Part shown: positions 46,830 to 56,807 of the stretch, piece after piece
Position numbering within the stretch: position 1 is the stretch's first letter
How the letters are laid out: every line of letters starts with the position of its first letter
From: Stenotrophomonas maltophilia
Lineage (GTDB): Bacteria; Pseudomonadota; Gammaproteobacteria; Xanthomonadales; Xanthomonadaceae
Assembly: GCA_900113425.1 (NCBI GenBank)
Contig: FOZF01000002.1
Location: forward strand, 575,027 to 639,026
Direction of reading: 5' to 3'
Length of the DNA stretch: 64,000 nt
Position numbers and translations under genes: made by a program
The notes under the pieces: generated by a model
Told to the model about the DNA's origin: nothing
Databases searched by the model: none
What the model saw: the letters and a program-made list of their open reading frames with translations, nothing else

Positions 46830-47966
46830 ATGCCCGTTGAAGCCCAGCCGGAAGCCGCCGTCGTCGATGCGACCGGTGCGCCCGGCTATCTCTCCATTCG
46901 CGACCTGCGCAAGGAATTCGACGGTTTCGTCGCCGTCGACGACGTCAATCTGGACGTGCGCAAGGGCGAGATCTTTGCCCTGCTGGGCGGCTCCGGCAGC
47001 GGCAAATCGACCCTGCTGCGCTGCCTGGGCGGCTTCGAGACACCCACCAAGGGCAGCATCACCCTTGATGGCCAGCGTCTGGACGCGTTGCCGCCCTATC
47101 AGCGGCCGGTCAACATGATGTTCCAGTCCTACGCCCTGTTCCCGCACATGACGGTCGAGCAGAACATCGCGTTCGGCCTGAAGCAGGACGGGCTGGGCAA
47201 GGATGTGATCAGCAGGCGCGTCGGCGAAATGCTGGAGCTGGTGCAGATGGGCCACCTCGGCAAGCGCAAGCCGCATCAGCTGTCCGGCGGCCAGCAGCAG
47301 CGCGTGGCGCTGGCACGGTCGCTGGCCAAGGGCCCCAAGCTGCTGCTGCTGGATGAGCCGATGGGTGCGCTGGACAAGAAGCTGCGCTCGCAGATGCAGC
47401 TGGAACTGGTCAGCATCATCGAGTCGTCCGGCGTGACCTGCGTGATGGTCACCCACGACCAGGAAGAAGCGATGACCATGGCCACCCGCATCGCGGTGAT
47501 GGATGCGGGCTGGATCCAGCAGGTCGGCAAGCCGGACGAAGTGTACGAGCAGCCGGCCAACCGGTTCGTCGCCGAGTTCATCGGCTCGGTGAACCTGTTC
47601 GACGGCGTGATCGACGAGGACCTGCCGGAGTACGTGACCGTACGATCGCCGCTGTTCCCGGCGCCGATCTACATTGCCCATGGCATCACTGGATATGAAG
47701 GGCAGCCGGTCGCATTCGCGCTGCGCCCGGAAAAGGTGATGATCGGCAAGGACGAGCCGGAAGGTCACACCAACAAGGCGCAGGGCGTGATCGAGGACAT
47801 CGCCTACTTCGGCAGCCACTCGGTGTACCACGTGCGCCTTCCCAGTGGTGCCAAGGTGCTGGCCAACTTTGCCAATTCGCAGCGCTGGGCCAGCGATGGC
47901 CTGACCTGGGGTGACAGCGTGTGGGTGCACTGGCGCGACAACGACGGCGTGGTGCTGACCTCATGA
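46830..47966 (+). CDS. potG: Polyamine ABC transporter ATP-binding protein PotG
   Basis: 378 residues. ATPase domain: Walker A LLGGSGSGKST (about residue 52), Q-loop MMFQSYALFPHMTV, signature [13 protein letters not shown] (about 150), Walker B LLLLDEPMGALD and switch VTHDQEEAMTMA. The C-terminal TOBE region (about 270-378) is typical of Pot/MalK-type ATPases. It powers polyamine uptake. Its stop overlaps potH by ATGA. Confidence 0.93.
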   Translation: MPVEAQPEAAVVDATGAPGYLSIRDLRKEFDGFVAVDDVNLDVRKGEIFALLGGSGSGKSTLLRCLGGFETPTKGSITLDGQRLDALPPYQRPVNMMFQSYALFPHMTVEQNIAFGLKQDGLGKDVISRRVGEMLELVQMGHLGKRKPHQLSGGQQQRVALARSLAKGPKLLLLDEPMGALDKKLRSQMQLELVSIIESSGVTCVMVTHDQEEAMTMATRIAVMDAGWIQQVGKPDEVYEQPANRFVAEFIGSVNLFDGVIDEDLPEYVTVRSPLFPAPIYIAHGITGYEGQPVAFALRPEKVMIGKDEPEGHTNKAQGVIEDIAYFGSHSVYHVRLPSGAKVLANFANSQRWASDGLTWGDSVWVHWRDNDGVVLTS

Positions 47967-48895
47967 GCGTCGCCGCGCTGAAGCGCTGGCTGCCGGGACT
48001 GCGTGCCACGGTGATCGGTGTTCCGTATCTGTGGCTGCTGCTGTTCTTCGCAGTGCCCTTCCTGATCGTGTTGATGATCAGCTTCTCGCACAGTCGTGTC
48101 GGCTCGCCGCCGTACACCTGGCTGCTGCAGTACGTGGACGGCGGGTTCTCGCTCAAGCTCAACCTCGAGAACTATCTGGCGCTGTTCCGCGATTCGATCT
48201 ACGCCCAGGCGTTCCTGAGTTCCATCAAGATCGCAGCGATCTCCACCTTCCTGACCCTGCTGATCGGCTACCCGATGGCCTATGCCATCGCCCGGCTGTC
48301 GCCGGCGGCGCGCAACGTGGCGATGATGCTGGTGGTGTTGCCGTCGTGGACCTCGTTCCTGATCCGGGTATATGCGTGGAAGGCGATCCTGGACCGCAAC
48401 GGCCTGCTCGACCAGTTCCTGCAGTTCACCGGTCTGCAGACGCTGATGACCAGCATGGGGCTGCCCAGGCTGCAGCTGATCGACACGCCGACCGCGGCCT
48501 ATATCGGCATCGTCTACTGCTATCTGCCGTTCATGGTGCTGCCGCTGTACGCCAACCTGGTCAAGCATGACCACCGCCTGCTGGAGGCGGCCTACGATCT
48601 CGGTGCGAAGCCGTGGCAGGCCTTCCTGCGCATCACCCTGCCGCTGTCCAGGGCCGGCATCATCGCCGGCTGCATGCTGGTGATGATTCCGGCGGTCGGC
48701 GAGTTCGTCATCCCTGAAATGCTCGGCGGATCGGAGACGTTGATGGTTGGCCGGCAGCTGTGGAACGAGTTCTTCAACAACCGCAACTGGCCGGGCGCCT
48801 CGGCGATGGCGGTGGCGATGATCCTGCTGCTGCTGGTGCCGATCCTGCTGTTCAACCGTTCCCAGCAGCGCCTGCTGGAGGGGAAGCAGGCATGA
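47963..48895 (+). CDS. potH: Polyamine ABC transporter permease PotH
   Basis: 310 residues, six predicted helices. FAVPFLIVLMISFSHSR opens the first helix; the permease loop is LLEAAYDLGAKPWQAFLRIT (about residue 200). GEFVIPEMLGGSETLMVG is a PotH/PotB signature. ATGA overlaps both potG and potI. Confidence 0.93.
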   Translation: MSVAALKRWLPGLRATVIGVPYLWLLLFFAVPFLIVLMISFSHSRVGSPPYTWLLQYVDGGFSLKLNLENYLALFRDSIYAQAFLSSIKIAAISTFLTLLIGYPMAYAIARLSPAARNVAMMLVVLPSWTSFLIRVYAWKAILDRNGLLDQFLQFTGLQTLMTSMGLPRLQLIDTPTAAYIGIVYCYLPFMVLPLYANLVKHDHRLLEAAYDLGAKPWQAFLRITLPLSRAGIIAGCMLVMIPAVGEFVIPEMLGGSETLMVGRQLWNEFFNNRNWPGASAMAVAMILLLLVPILLFNRSQQRLLEGKQA

Positions 48896-49734
48896 GCCCG
48901 CGCACCGCCAAGGGCCTGGGTCTGGGCGTGCTGCTGCTCGGCTTCGCCTTCCTGTACCTGCCGATCCTGCTGTTGATGTTCTATTCGTTCAACAGTTCGC
49001 GGCTTGCGATGGTGTGGGCGGGGTTCTCCACCCGCGCCTACAGCGATCTGTTCGCCGACCGTGCACTGATGGACGCGATGTGGACCAGCCTGGTGGTGGC
49101 GTTCTGGACCGCCTGCACCGCCACGGTGCTCGGCACGCTGGCGGCCATGGTGATGACCCGTTTCAAGCGTTTCCGCGGCAAGCCGCTGTTCGGCGCGTTG
49201 GTCACCGCGCCGCTGGTGATGCCGGACGTGATCCTGGGTTTCTCGCTGATGGCGCTGCTGGCCTCGATGGGGGCCATTCCGGGCTTCCCGGCGCGTGGAC
49301 TGGCGACCATCTGGATCGCCCACGTCACCTTCACCCTGTGCTTCGTCACCGTAGTGGTGTCTTCGCGCCTGCAGGAGATGGACCTGTCGCTGGAAGAAGC
49401 GGCGATGGACCTGGGGGCCAGCCGGCTGACCGTGTTCACCCGCATCACGCTGCCGATCATCGCCCCGGCACTGGTTGCGGGCTGGCTGCTGGCCTTCACG
49501 CTGTCGCTGGATGACGTGGTGGTGGCCAGCTTCGTCGCCACGCCGGGCTCGACAACGCTGCCGATGAAGGTCTTCGCTTCGGTCCGCATGGGCATCAGCC
49601 CGAAGATCAATGCGCTGGCCACGCTGCTGGTATCGGCGGTATCGATCGCGGCGGTGATTGGCTGGTACATCAACGCGCGCGCCGAGAAGCGGCGCCAGCG
49701 CGATCTGCAGCTGGCCCGGCAGGACAACGGCTGA
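48892..49734 (+). CDS. potI: Polyamine ABC transporter permease PotI
   Basis: 280 residues, six helices. YLPILLLMFYSFNSSRLAMV starts the PotI/PotC subfamily; the coupling loop is LEEAAMDLGASRLTVFTRIT, and SLDDVVVASFVATPGSTTLP is diagnostic. It pairs with PotH. It ends 63 bases before the dehydrogenase gene, probably in the same transcript. Confidence 0.93.
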   Translation: MSPRTAKGLGLGVLLLGFAFLYLPILLLMFYSFNSSRLAMVWAGFSTRAYSDLFADRALMDAMWTSLVVAFWTACTATVLGTLAAMVMTRFKRFRGKPLFGALVTAPLVMPDVILGFSLMALLASMGAIPGFPARGLATIWIAHVTFTLCFVTVVVSSRLQEMDLSLEEAAMDLGASRLTVFTRITLPIIAPALVAGWLLAFTLSLDDVVVASFVATPGSTTLPMKVFASVRMGISPKINALATLLVSAVSIAAVIGWYINARAEKRRQRDLQLARQDNG

Positions 49735-49771
49735 TCCGGCAACGCGCGGCTCACGGGCAAGGGCGCACACT

Positions 49772-49796
49772 GGGGATCTGCCTGAAGGAGATCCCC
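49772..49796 (+). promoter_or_regulatory. Hairpin covering the sad ribosome site
   Basis: GGGGATCT (49772-49779) pairs perfectly with AGATCCCC (49789-49796). The right arm takes in the last bases of AAGGAG, so the stem could hide the Shine-Dalgarno of the next gene. Regulation is inferred. Confidence 0.45.
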
Positions 49797-49797
49797 C

Positions 49798-51162
49798 ATG
49801 ACTGTCGAGATCATCGATCCCACCACCGGCCAGGTGACCTATCGCCATGAACTGATGGGCGCTGCCGACGTCGAGCAGCGCCTGCAGGCCGCGGCCGACG
49901 CATTCCCGGCCTGGGCCGCGCGTTCGCTGCAGGAACGAGGTGCCATCCTGCGAGGGATCGCCGCGCAGCTGCGCACGCGGCGTGACGAACTGCAGCAGGC
50001 GATGACGCACGAGATGGGCAAGCTGAAGGCCGAGGCATTGGCCGAGGTCGACAAATGCGCGGCGGCCTGCGAGTACTACGCCGATCACGCCGCCGACTAC
50101 CTCAAGCCCCAGCTGATCGATACCGAGGCACAGCGCAGCTACGTGCGCTACGAGCCGATCGGCTGCGTGTTCGCGGTGATGCCATGGAACTTCCCGGTCT
50201 GGCAGGTGTTCCGCTTCCTTGCCCCTGCCTTCATGGCCGGTAACGTGGCGCTGCTCAAGCACGCCAGCAACGTGCCCCAGTGTGCGGACCTGATCCTGAC
50301 GGTGTGCCGCGACGGTGGCCTGCCCGCCGGTGTGTTCGACGTTCTGCACATCGACAACGACCAGGCGGCCGAGGTGCTGCGCGATGCGCGGGTGAAGGCG
50401 GTGACGCTGACCGGCAGCGAACGCGCCGGGCGTTCGATCGCGTCCAATGCGGGCAGCCAGCTGAAGAAATCGGTGATGGAACTGGGGGGCAGCGATGCCT
50501 TCGTGGTGCTGGATGATGCCGACCTCGACAGGACCGTGGCGGCGGCGGTGAAGTCGCGCTTCGACAACAGTGGGCAGACCTGTATCGCTGCCAAGCGCTT
50601 CATCGTGGTGGAGCCCGTGGCCGATGAATTCACCCGTCGCTTCGTCGAGGCGGCAGGCCAGCGCCGGTATGGCGACCCCAGCGAGCGCGAGACCACGCTG
50701 GCACCGATGGCCCGCGCGGACCTTCGCGACGAACTGCACAAGCAGGTACAGGCGAGCGTGGCCAAGGGGGCGCGGGTGCTGCTGGGCGGCGAGCCGATCG
50801 CGGGCACGCATGCCGGCTATCCGGCCACCGTGCTGGACCAGGTCGGGCCGGGCATGCCTGCCTACGACGAGGAACTGTTCGGGCCGGTGGCGGCGGTGAT
50901 CCGGGTCAAGGATGAAGAGGAAGCGCTGCGCGTGGCCAACGACACCCGCTTCGGGCTGGGCGGCAGTGTCTGGACCGGTGACCCGGTGCGTGGCGAGTCC
51001 TTCGCCCAGCGCATGGAATGCGGTGCGGCCTTTGTCAATGCCATCGTCAAGAGTGACGCGCGGCTGCCGTTCGGCGGCAGCAAACAGTCAGGCTTCGGAC
51101 GCGAACTGGCGGACCACGGCATCCATGAGTTCATGAACATCAAGACCGTCTACGTGGCCTGA
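49798..51162 (+). CDS. sad: Succinate-semialdehyde dehydrogenase, Sad/YneI type
   Basis: 454 residues, shorter than GabD (about 480) and like YneI (462). It lacks the N-terminal extension and has PWNFPVWQVFRF, LTGSERAGRSIA, catalytic Glu in MELGGSDAF (about 227) and Cys in SGQTCIAAKRF (about 261). It oxidises succinate semialdehyde, the last step of putrescine/GABA breakdown, feeding the TCA cycle. AAGGAG precedes the ATG inside a possible hairpin. Confidence 0.87.
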   Translation: MTVEIIDPTTGQVTYRHELMGAADVEQRLQAAADAFPAWAARSLQERGAILRGIAAQLRTRRDELQQAMTHEMGKLKAEALAEVDKCAAACEYYADHAADYLKPQLIDTEAQRSYVRYEPIGCVFAVMPWNFPVWQVFRFLAPAFMAGNVALLKHASNVPQCADLILTVCRDGGLPAGVFDVLHIDNDQAAEVLRDARVKAVTLTGSERAGRSIASNAGSQLKKSVMELGGSDAFVVLDDADLDRTVAAAVKSRFDNSGQTCIAAKRFIVVEPVADEFTRRFVEAAGQRRYGDPSERETTLAPMARADLRDELHKQVQASVAKGARVLLGGEPIAGTHAGYPATVLDQVGPGMPAYDEELFGPVAAVIRVKDEEEALRVANDTRFGLGGSVWTGDPVRGESFAQRMECGAAFVNAIVKSDARLPFGGSKQSGFGRELADHGIHEFMNIKTVYVA

Positions 51163-51195
51163 TGGTGCATCCCGTGTGCCACGGCGCAGAAGCAG

Positions 51196-51223
51196 CCGAG
51201 CCCGGGCCTGGGCTCGCCTCTAC
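51196..51223 (-). repeat. SMAG-variant element supplying the corA stop codon
   Basis: On the minus strand GTAGAGGCGAGCCC-AGG-CCCGGGCTCG. The TAG of the GTAG head is the corA stop codon. It also separates convergent sad and corA. Confidence 0.7.
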
Positions 51224-52242
51224 AGCCACCGCGCGCGCTTGAACAACCGGTACAGGCCCACGCAGACACCGCCGACGCCGACGATCATCAGCGGGTACGC
51301 CCATGGCTGGCTCAACTCCGGCATGTGACTGAAGTTCATGCCGTACCAGCTGGTGATCAGCGTCGGCGCCGCCAGCAGGGCCGCCCACGCACCCAGCCGC
51401 TTCACGGTTTCTCCCTGCGCCAGCGTTACCAGCGAGAGGTTCACGCTCAGTGCGGTACCCAGCATCTCGCGCAGGGTATCGATCACGTCGCTGATGCGCA
51501 CCGCATGGTCATGCACGTCGCGGACGTAGAGCTTCACCTCGTCCGGAATCAATTCGCCCTGGTAGCGGCGCAGCTGCGCCAGCACGTCCTGCAACGGGGC
51601 CACGGCCATCCGCATCTTGTTCAACTCGCGCTTGAGTTCGTACAGGCGGACCACGGTGCTGCGCTTGTAGCTTTCGGCGAAGATGTCCTTCTCCAGCAGC
51701 TCCAGCGTGTCGCGGAAGCGGTTGGTGATCGGCAGGTAGTTGTCGACCACGAAGTCGGTGACAGCGTACAGGCAGTAGGACGGGCCCATCTTCAGCAGCT
51801 GCGGCTCGCGTTCCACCCGGGCGCGCACTGGCGCATACGACAGCGAAGCGCCGTGGCGCACGGTCACCAGGAAACGCGGCCCAAGGAAGGCGTGGGTTTC
51901 ACCGTACTGGATGCGCTCATCGACCATCTGCGCAGTGGTCATCACCACGAACAGCGAGTTGCCGTAGGCTTCCACCTTCGGCCGCTGGTGCGCATTCCGC
52001 GCGTCCTCGATCGCCAGATCGTGCAGGCAGAACTCCTCCTGCAGCTTCAGCAGCACGTTTTCATTGGGATCGAACAGGCCGACCCAGACGAAGCCGTTGC
52101 CGCTGGCGATGACGTCGCTGATGGCGTCCAGGCTGATGTCATGGCGGACGCCCTGCTCATCGTAGTGGACGCAGTTGATGACGCAGGCGGGATTGGCCGA
52201 AGCAGGTGCGGCAGCGGAGGCGGGCAGTGACATGCCCGCCAT
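51220..52242 (-). CDS. corA: CorA-type magnesium/cobalt channel
   Basis: 340 residues. A large cytoplasmic N-terminal domain (about 1-280) precedes two C-terminal helices; the GMN ion-selectivity motif is in SWYGMNFSHMPEL (about 296). The C terminus is basic (RLFKRARWL), as in CorA pentamers. It imports Mg2+ or exports divalent ions. The DUF4105 gene ends six bases before the start, so it is cotranscribed with the corC group; an ATG three codons inside is an alternative. Confidence 0.93.
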   Translation of the reverse strand: MAGMSLPASAAAPASANPACVINCVHYDEQGVRHDISLDAISDVIASGNGFVWVGLFDPNENVLLKLQEEFCLHDLAIEDARNAHQRPKVEAYGNSLFVVMTTAQMVDERIQYGETHAFLGPRFLVTVRHGASLSYAPVRARVEREPQLLKMGPSYCLYAVTDFVVDNYLPITNRFRDTLELLEKDIFAESYKRSTVVRLYELKRELNKMRMAVAPLQDVLAQLRRYQGELIPDEVKLYVRDVHDHAVRISDVIDTLREMLGTALSVNLSLVTLAQGETVKRLGAWAALLAAPTLITSWYGMNFSHMPELSQPWAYPLMIVGVGGVCVGLYRLFKRARWL

Positions 52243-52248
52243 CGTGCG

Positions 52249-53474
52249 TCAGTGCCGCGTATCCGACAAGTGACGATCGCGGCCCAGCACCCAGGCCAGG
52301 GCAGCATGGATCGGCAGCAGCAGCACGATCCATTGCACGTTGTACTGCGCCTGCAGGCTCAGCCAGTGCAGGACCAGCGCTGCCAGGGCCTGCAGCGCTA
52401 CCAGCCACAGCACGACCGTGAACATGCCGCCCGGCGGGCGACGGCGCAGCAGCCGGACCGCGCCCGGCAGCAGCAGCACGCACAACGGCGAAAGCAGCAG
52501 CAGGTTGCGGTTGGCCCAGGCGGCGTAATGGGTGCTGAAGCCCCAGAGGAACACCAGCAGGCCACCCGCGACGGCACACAGCAGCCACAACGGCAGTCCC
52601 AGTCCGGCCAGCAGGCGCGGCCGGTTGCGCAATGCCAGCACGCCGGCAGCAATGGCCAGGCCGCACAGCAGCCACGGCCACCAGCGGCGCGGGAATTCCT
52701 TCGGCTCCGGATCGATGCGGTGGGGCAGCAGTTCCTGCTCGGACTGCACCAGCGGCCGGCCGTCGCTGTTGCGCGCCTGGCGCAGGGCATCGGCCAGGCG
52801 CATCGGCACGAACGCTTCCTGCCAGCGTGACAGCGGCTGATCGGCGAACGGGCCCAGGCCCACGTCGAAGCCCAGCCACATCCACGGCGCGGGCGAGGCC
52901 AGGCGGACCGATTCACTGCGGTAGGTATTGCCGCGCGAGCGACCGGACAGCTGGGCGTGCAGCCCGCCACCCAGCGCCTTGTCCAGTGTGTCGCGCACCA
53001 TCGTCGCGCAGTTGGCGGTGTAGTAGTCGTAGTGGTAGCGCGCGTTCTCCGGCTTGGCCCGTTCCGCCAGGTCGGCGGCCAGTGCGCGCGCCTGGTCCGG
53101 GCGCAGATCCAGCCACTGCACGCTCGCTCCGCGGCCGGTCTCGTCGTAGTACGACAGGTCCTGCTGAAGGGGCAGCGCCACCAGGTAATACATCATGTCG
53201 CCACGTACGAAGCGACCGATGAAGTCATCCTCGGACGGATCGAAGTAGCCGAAGTTGTACGACGTTGCCTCACCACTGGCCGGATCGAGTACCACGATGG
53301 CGTCATGGCCGAAACGCTCGAAGAACACCGTGCCGGGCTGCATCGTCACCACGCCGATGCGCGGCGCCGGGGCCCCGGCGACCGCAGTCGTCGCCTGCGC
53401 GAAGGCGATGGCAGGCACGGCCGTGGCCAGCATGCACAGTGCCAGCCACAGGGTGAGGATCAGCCCGCGCCGCT

Positions 53475-53478
<4 letters not shown>
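52249..53478 (-). CDS. DUF4105 membrane protein
   Basis: 409 residues from a TTG that overlaps the corC stop (TTGA), with AGGA eight bases upstream. A signal or anchor helix (LILTLWLALCMLATAVPAIAFA) is followed by a periplasmic domain with RFGHDAIVVLDP and the family motif YHYDYYTANCATMVRD, where Cys and Asp resemble an active site. The C-terminal third has five or six helices. The family is of unknown function. Confidence 0.85.
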
Positions 53479-54356
<878 letters not shown>

Positions 54357-54420
54357 CTCTGGAAAAAGGGCACCCGGCATGCCGGGCGTTGGCGCCAGTC
54401 TAGCAGGATGTGGCGGCCTG

Positions 54421-54975
54421 TCAGCGCCCCCCGCTGCCGGGGCCGGTGATCGGTGGCGGCGCCAGTTCAGGCCGGGACGCCGGTGCTTCGGGCAGATCCA
54501 GGCTGTAGGTGCAGCCGGCCAGCGTCCGGCCCGGGTGGGAGGCCACCGTCGAGACGCTGAGGATGATCGACTCGATCTGGGCCTCGCCGGTGGTCGGGTC
54601 GGTCACGTCACGGCTGACCAGTTCGCGCCCCGCCATGAACTTGCCGTCCTGGTCGTATCCGGTCTCCAGCCCGAGCCGCCTAGCCAGTGGCCGGGGGTCG
54701 GCCTCATCGAGGATGGCCATGATGCTGGCACCGGCCATTGCGACCCGGTCCGTGCGGGTACCGAACACCGTGATGGGCTGCGCCAGACGGTACTCGCTCA
54801 GGAACCGGTTGCCCTGCGGCAGGGGTTGCAGGCCGCTGGCCACGGCTTTCAGCGGGTCGGCCAGCAGCGGAGCCAGCGCGGCATGGGCGGCCACATCCTG
54901 GCGGCATTCGATCAGTGCCGGCAGGTCCAGCGGTGCGGCGGTCGCAGAGGTGGCAAGCAGCAGGGGCAGGAACAC
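54421..54975 (-). CDS. Small exported hypothetical protein between ybeY and corC
   Basis: 184 residues from a GTG at 54975 with GGAG seven bases upstream. A short signal (FLPLLLATSATA) ends before APLDLPALIECRQDVAAHAAL. The mature part has two Cys (LIECRQD and LAGCTYSLD) that could form a disulfide. I do not recognise the family. It sits inside the phoH-ybeY-corC operon, where other bacteria have no gene. Confidence 0.68.
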   Translation of the reverse strand: MFLPLLLATSATAAPLDLPALIECRQDVAAHAALAPLLADPLKAVASGLQPLPQGNRFLSEYRLAQPITVFGTRTDRVAMAGASIMAILDEADPRPLARRLGLETGYDQDGKFMAGRELVSRDVTDPTTGEAQIESIILSVSTVASHPGRTLAGCTYSLDLPEAPASRPELAPPPITGPGSGGR

Positions 54976-54989
54976 AACGGCACTCCGTG

Positions 54990-55011
54990 GTAGCGCCGAG
55001 CCTGGCTCGGC
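54990..55011 (+). repeat. SMAG-variant element
   Basis: GTAGCGCCGAGCC-TGGCTCGGC, a GTAG-headed palindrome with a different core sequence. It is 15 bases from the GTG of the small exported gene. Confidence 0.65.
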
Positions 55012-55040
55012 TGCCTTCCGGTCAGGGGGGGCGGGCGAGG

Positions 55041-55526
55041 TCAGCGCTCGCCGGCGTAGGGGTCGGCGATGCCGAGCTCGGCCAGGATCTCGCGTTCCAG
55101 CTGCTCCATCGCCTCGGCTTCCTTGTCGTCCTCGTGGTCCCAGCCGAGCAGGTGCAGCACGCCGTGCACGGTCAGGTGCGCATAGTGGGCGTTGAGCGGC
55201 TTGCCCTGTTCGCCGGCCTCGCGCTCGACCACCGGGGCACAGATCACCAGGTCGCCCAGCAGCGGGAACTTCACGCCCTTGGGCAGGCCTTCGGGCACTT
55301 CGGCCGGGAAGCTGAGCACGTTGGTGGCGTAGTCCTTGCCACGGTAGTGACGGTTCAGCGACTGCCCCTCCTTGGCATCGACCACACGGATCGCCAGGTC
55401 GGCTTCGCGGATACGTCCCTTCAGGGCCGCGGCAACCCACCTGCGGAAGCTCACCGCGGCCGGCAGTCCGGCGCGGGGCAGGGCATAACTGACGGCGACG
55501 TCCAGCCGTACGGGACCACGGGTCAT
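55041..55526 (-). CDS. ybeY: Endoribonuclease YbeY (rRNA maturation)
   Basis: 161 residues from ATG 55526. The metal site is [16 protein letters not shown] (H-x3-H-x5-H), and the substrate-loop motif is [10 protein letters not shown]. YbeY acts in 16S rRNA 3' maturation and 70S quality control. Its ATG overlaps the phoH stop (ATGA). The open frame runs upstream across phoH in a different reading, which is spurious. Confidence 0.95.
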   Translation of the reverse strand: MTRGPVRLDVAVSYALPRAGLPAAVSFRRWVAAALKGRIREADLAIRVVDAKEGQSLNRHYRGKDYATNVLSFPAEVPEGLPKGVKFPLLGDLVICAPVVEREAGEQGKPLNAHYAHLTVHGVLHLLGWDHEDDKEAEAMEQLEREILAELGIADPYAGER

Positions 55527-56509
55527 GATGTCGCTCCGGGTTGGATCTGATGCAGGTCGCGGCGGTCGTAGGCACTGACGATGCGGGCCACCAGCGGATG
55601 GCGGACGACGTCGCGCGATTCGAAGAAGGTGAAGCTCACGCCCTCGACATCGCGCAGCACATCGATGGCATCGCGCAGGCCCGATTTCAGGTGCTTGGGC
55701 AGGTCGGTCTGGGTCAGGTCGCCGGTGACCACGGCGGTGGAGCCGAAGCCCAGCCGGGTCAGGAACATCTTCATCTGCTCGATGGTGGTGTTCTGCGCCT
55801 CGTCCAGGATCACGAACGCGTCGTTGAGCGTGCGGCCACGCATGTACGCCAGCGGTGCGATCTCGATGACGTTCTTCTCCAGCAGCTTGACCACCTTCTC
55901 CACGCCCATCATTTCGTACAGGGCGTCGTACAGCGGCCGCAGGTAGGGGTCGACCTTCTGGGTCAGGTCGCCGGGCAGGAAGCCGAGCTTCTCGCCGGCC
56001 TCGACCGCGGGCCGCACCAGGATCAGGCGCTGCACGCGCGACTCGTTCAGCGCTTCGACCGCGCTGGCCACGGCCAGGAAGGTCTTGCCGGTACCGGCCG
56101 GGCCGATGCCGAAGTTGATGTCGTGGGTGGCGATCTGGTGCAGGTAGCGGCCCTGGTTGGCGCCGCGACCGCGCACGGTGCCACGCTTGACCCGGATCGC
56201 CACGTCCTGTGCTTCGTACGAGCGTTCGGCGATCTGCTCCACGTTGGCCTGGGCCAGGCGCAGGTGGATGGCATGGTTGTCGAAGGTGGTCTCGCCGGCT
56301 TCGGCGTACAGGGCTTCGATCAGCTTCTGCGCTTCCACGCTGGCTTCCTTCGGTCCACTGATGCGGAACACGAAGCCGCGATTGGCGATCTCCACGCCGA
56401 GTTTCAGTTCGATCTGTCGCAAATGGCCGTCGAACGGGCCGCACAGGTTGGCCAGGCGCGCGTTGTCTTCCGGCGACAGGGTGAAGTCTCGATGCTCGAT
56501 GTTTTTCAT
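55523..56509 (-). CDS. ybeZ: PhoH-like ATPase (YbeZ)
   Basis: 328 residues from ATG 56509. A KH-like N-terminal domain (about 1-85) precedes the P-loop ATPase with [11 protein letters not shown] (about residue 137) and Walker [12 protein letters not shown] (about 232). In E. coli it associates with YbeY. The start has no purine-rich site; the frame is open for 56 more codons but with an unlikely sequence. First gene of the phoH-ybeY-corC-corA operon. Confidence 0.93.
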   Translation of the reverse strand: MKNIEHRDFTLSPEDNARLANLCGPFDGHLRQIELKLGVEIANRGFVFRISGPKEASVEAQKLIEALYAEAGETTFDNHAIHLRLAQANVEQIAERSYEAQDVAIRVKRGTVRGRGANQGRYLHQIATHDINFGIGPAGTGKTFLAVASAVEALNESRVQRLILVRPAVEAGEKLGFLPGDLTQKVDPYLRPLYDALYEMMGVEKVVKLLEKNVIEIAPLAYMRGRTLNDAFVILDEAQNTTIEQMKMFLTRLGFGSTAVVTGDLTQTDLPKHLKSGLRDAIDVLRDVEGVSFTFFESRDVVRHPLVARIVSAYDRRDLHQIQPGATS

Positions 56510-56807
56510 TGCTGGAGGTGGGGCGGAAGCCTTCCACCACAGTGTCTTCAAGGGGAAACAAGGGTAGCGCGCGGGGGCGCACACGGCCAGTACGGGCGCT
56601 GCTACGCGGTTTTCCACACGGGGTGTGGATCGGGCCTGCGGGAACCTGTGGATAGACGTTCGCGATGCTTGTGCCACAAGCTTCCTGCGCCGGTGGTGAA
56701 AAAAGCGTCACGACCGGGTGGGGCACGGAAACCGAGGAGCAGCGGTGGCCACGGGAAGGTTCACAGGCATTGAGCGTCGGGGCGGAGCGCCCGGCCGGGG
56801 AGAGGTC
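56510..56807. promoter_or_regulatory. Divergent control region ybeZ / vgrG
   Basis: 298 bases with no gene. It holds both promoters and three DnaA-box-like nonamers within 46 bases (TTTTCCACA 56610-56618, TGTGGATCG 56624-56632, TGTGGATAG 56647-56655); the first two form a 7-bp palindrome TCCACAC-GGG-GTGTGGA. GGGGAGAGG is the vgrG ribosome site. Confidence 0.5.

Noticed and set aside
48592..50811. A 739-codon minus-strand open frame across potH, potI and sad.
   Set aside because: Same reasons: antisense to well-supported genes and compositionally biased.
51163..52248. A magnesium riboswitch controlling corA.
   Set aside because: The upstream gene ends six bases before the corA start, leaving no room for a leader.
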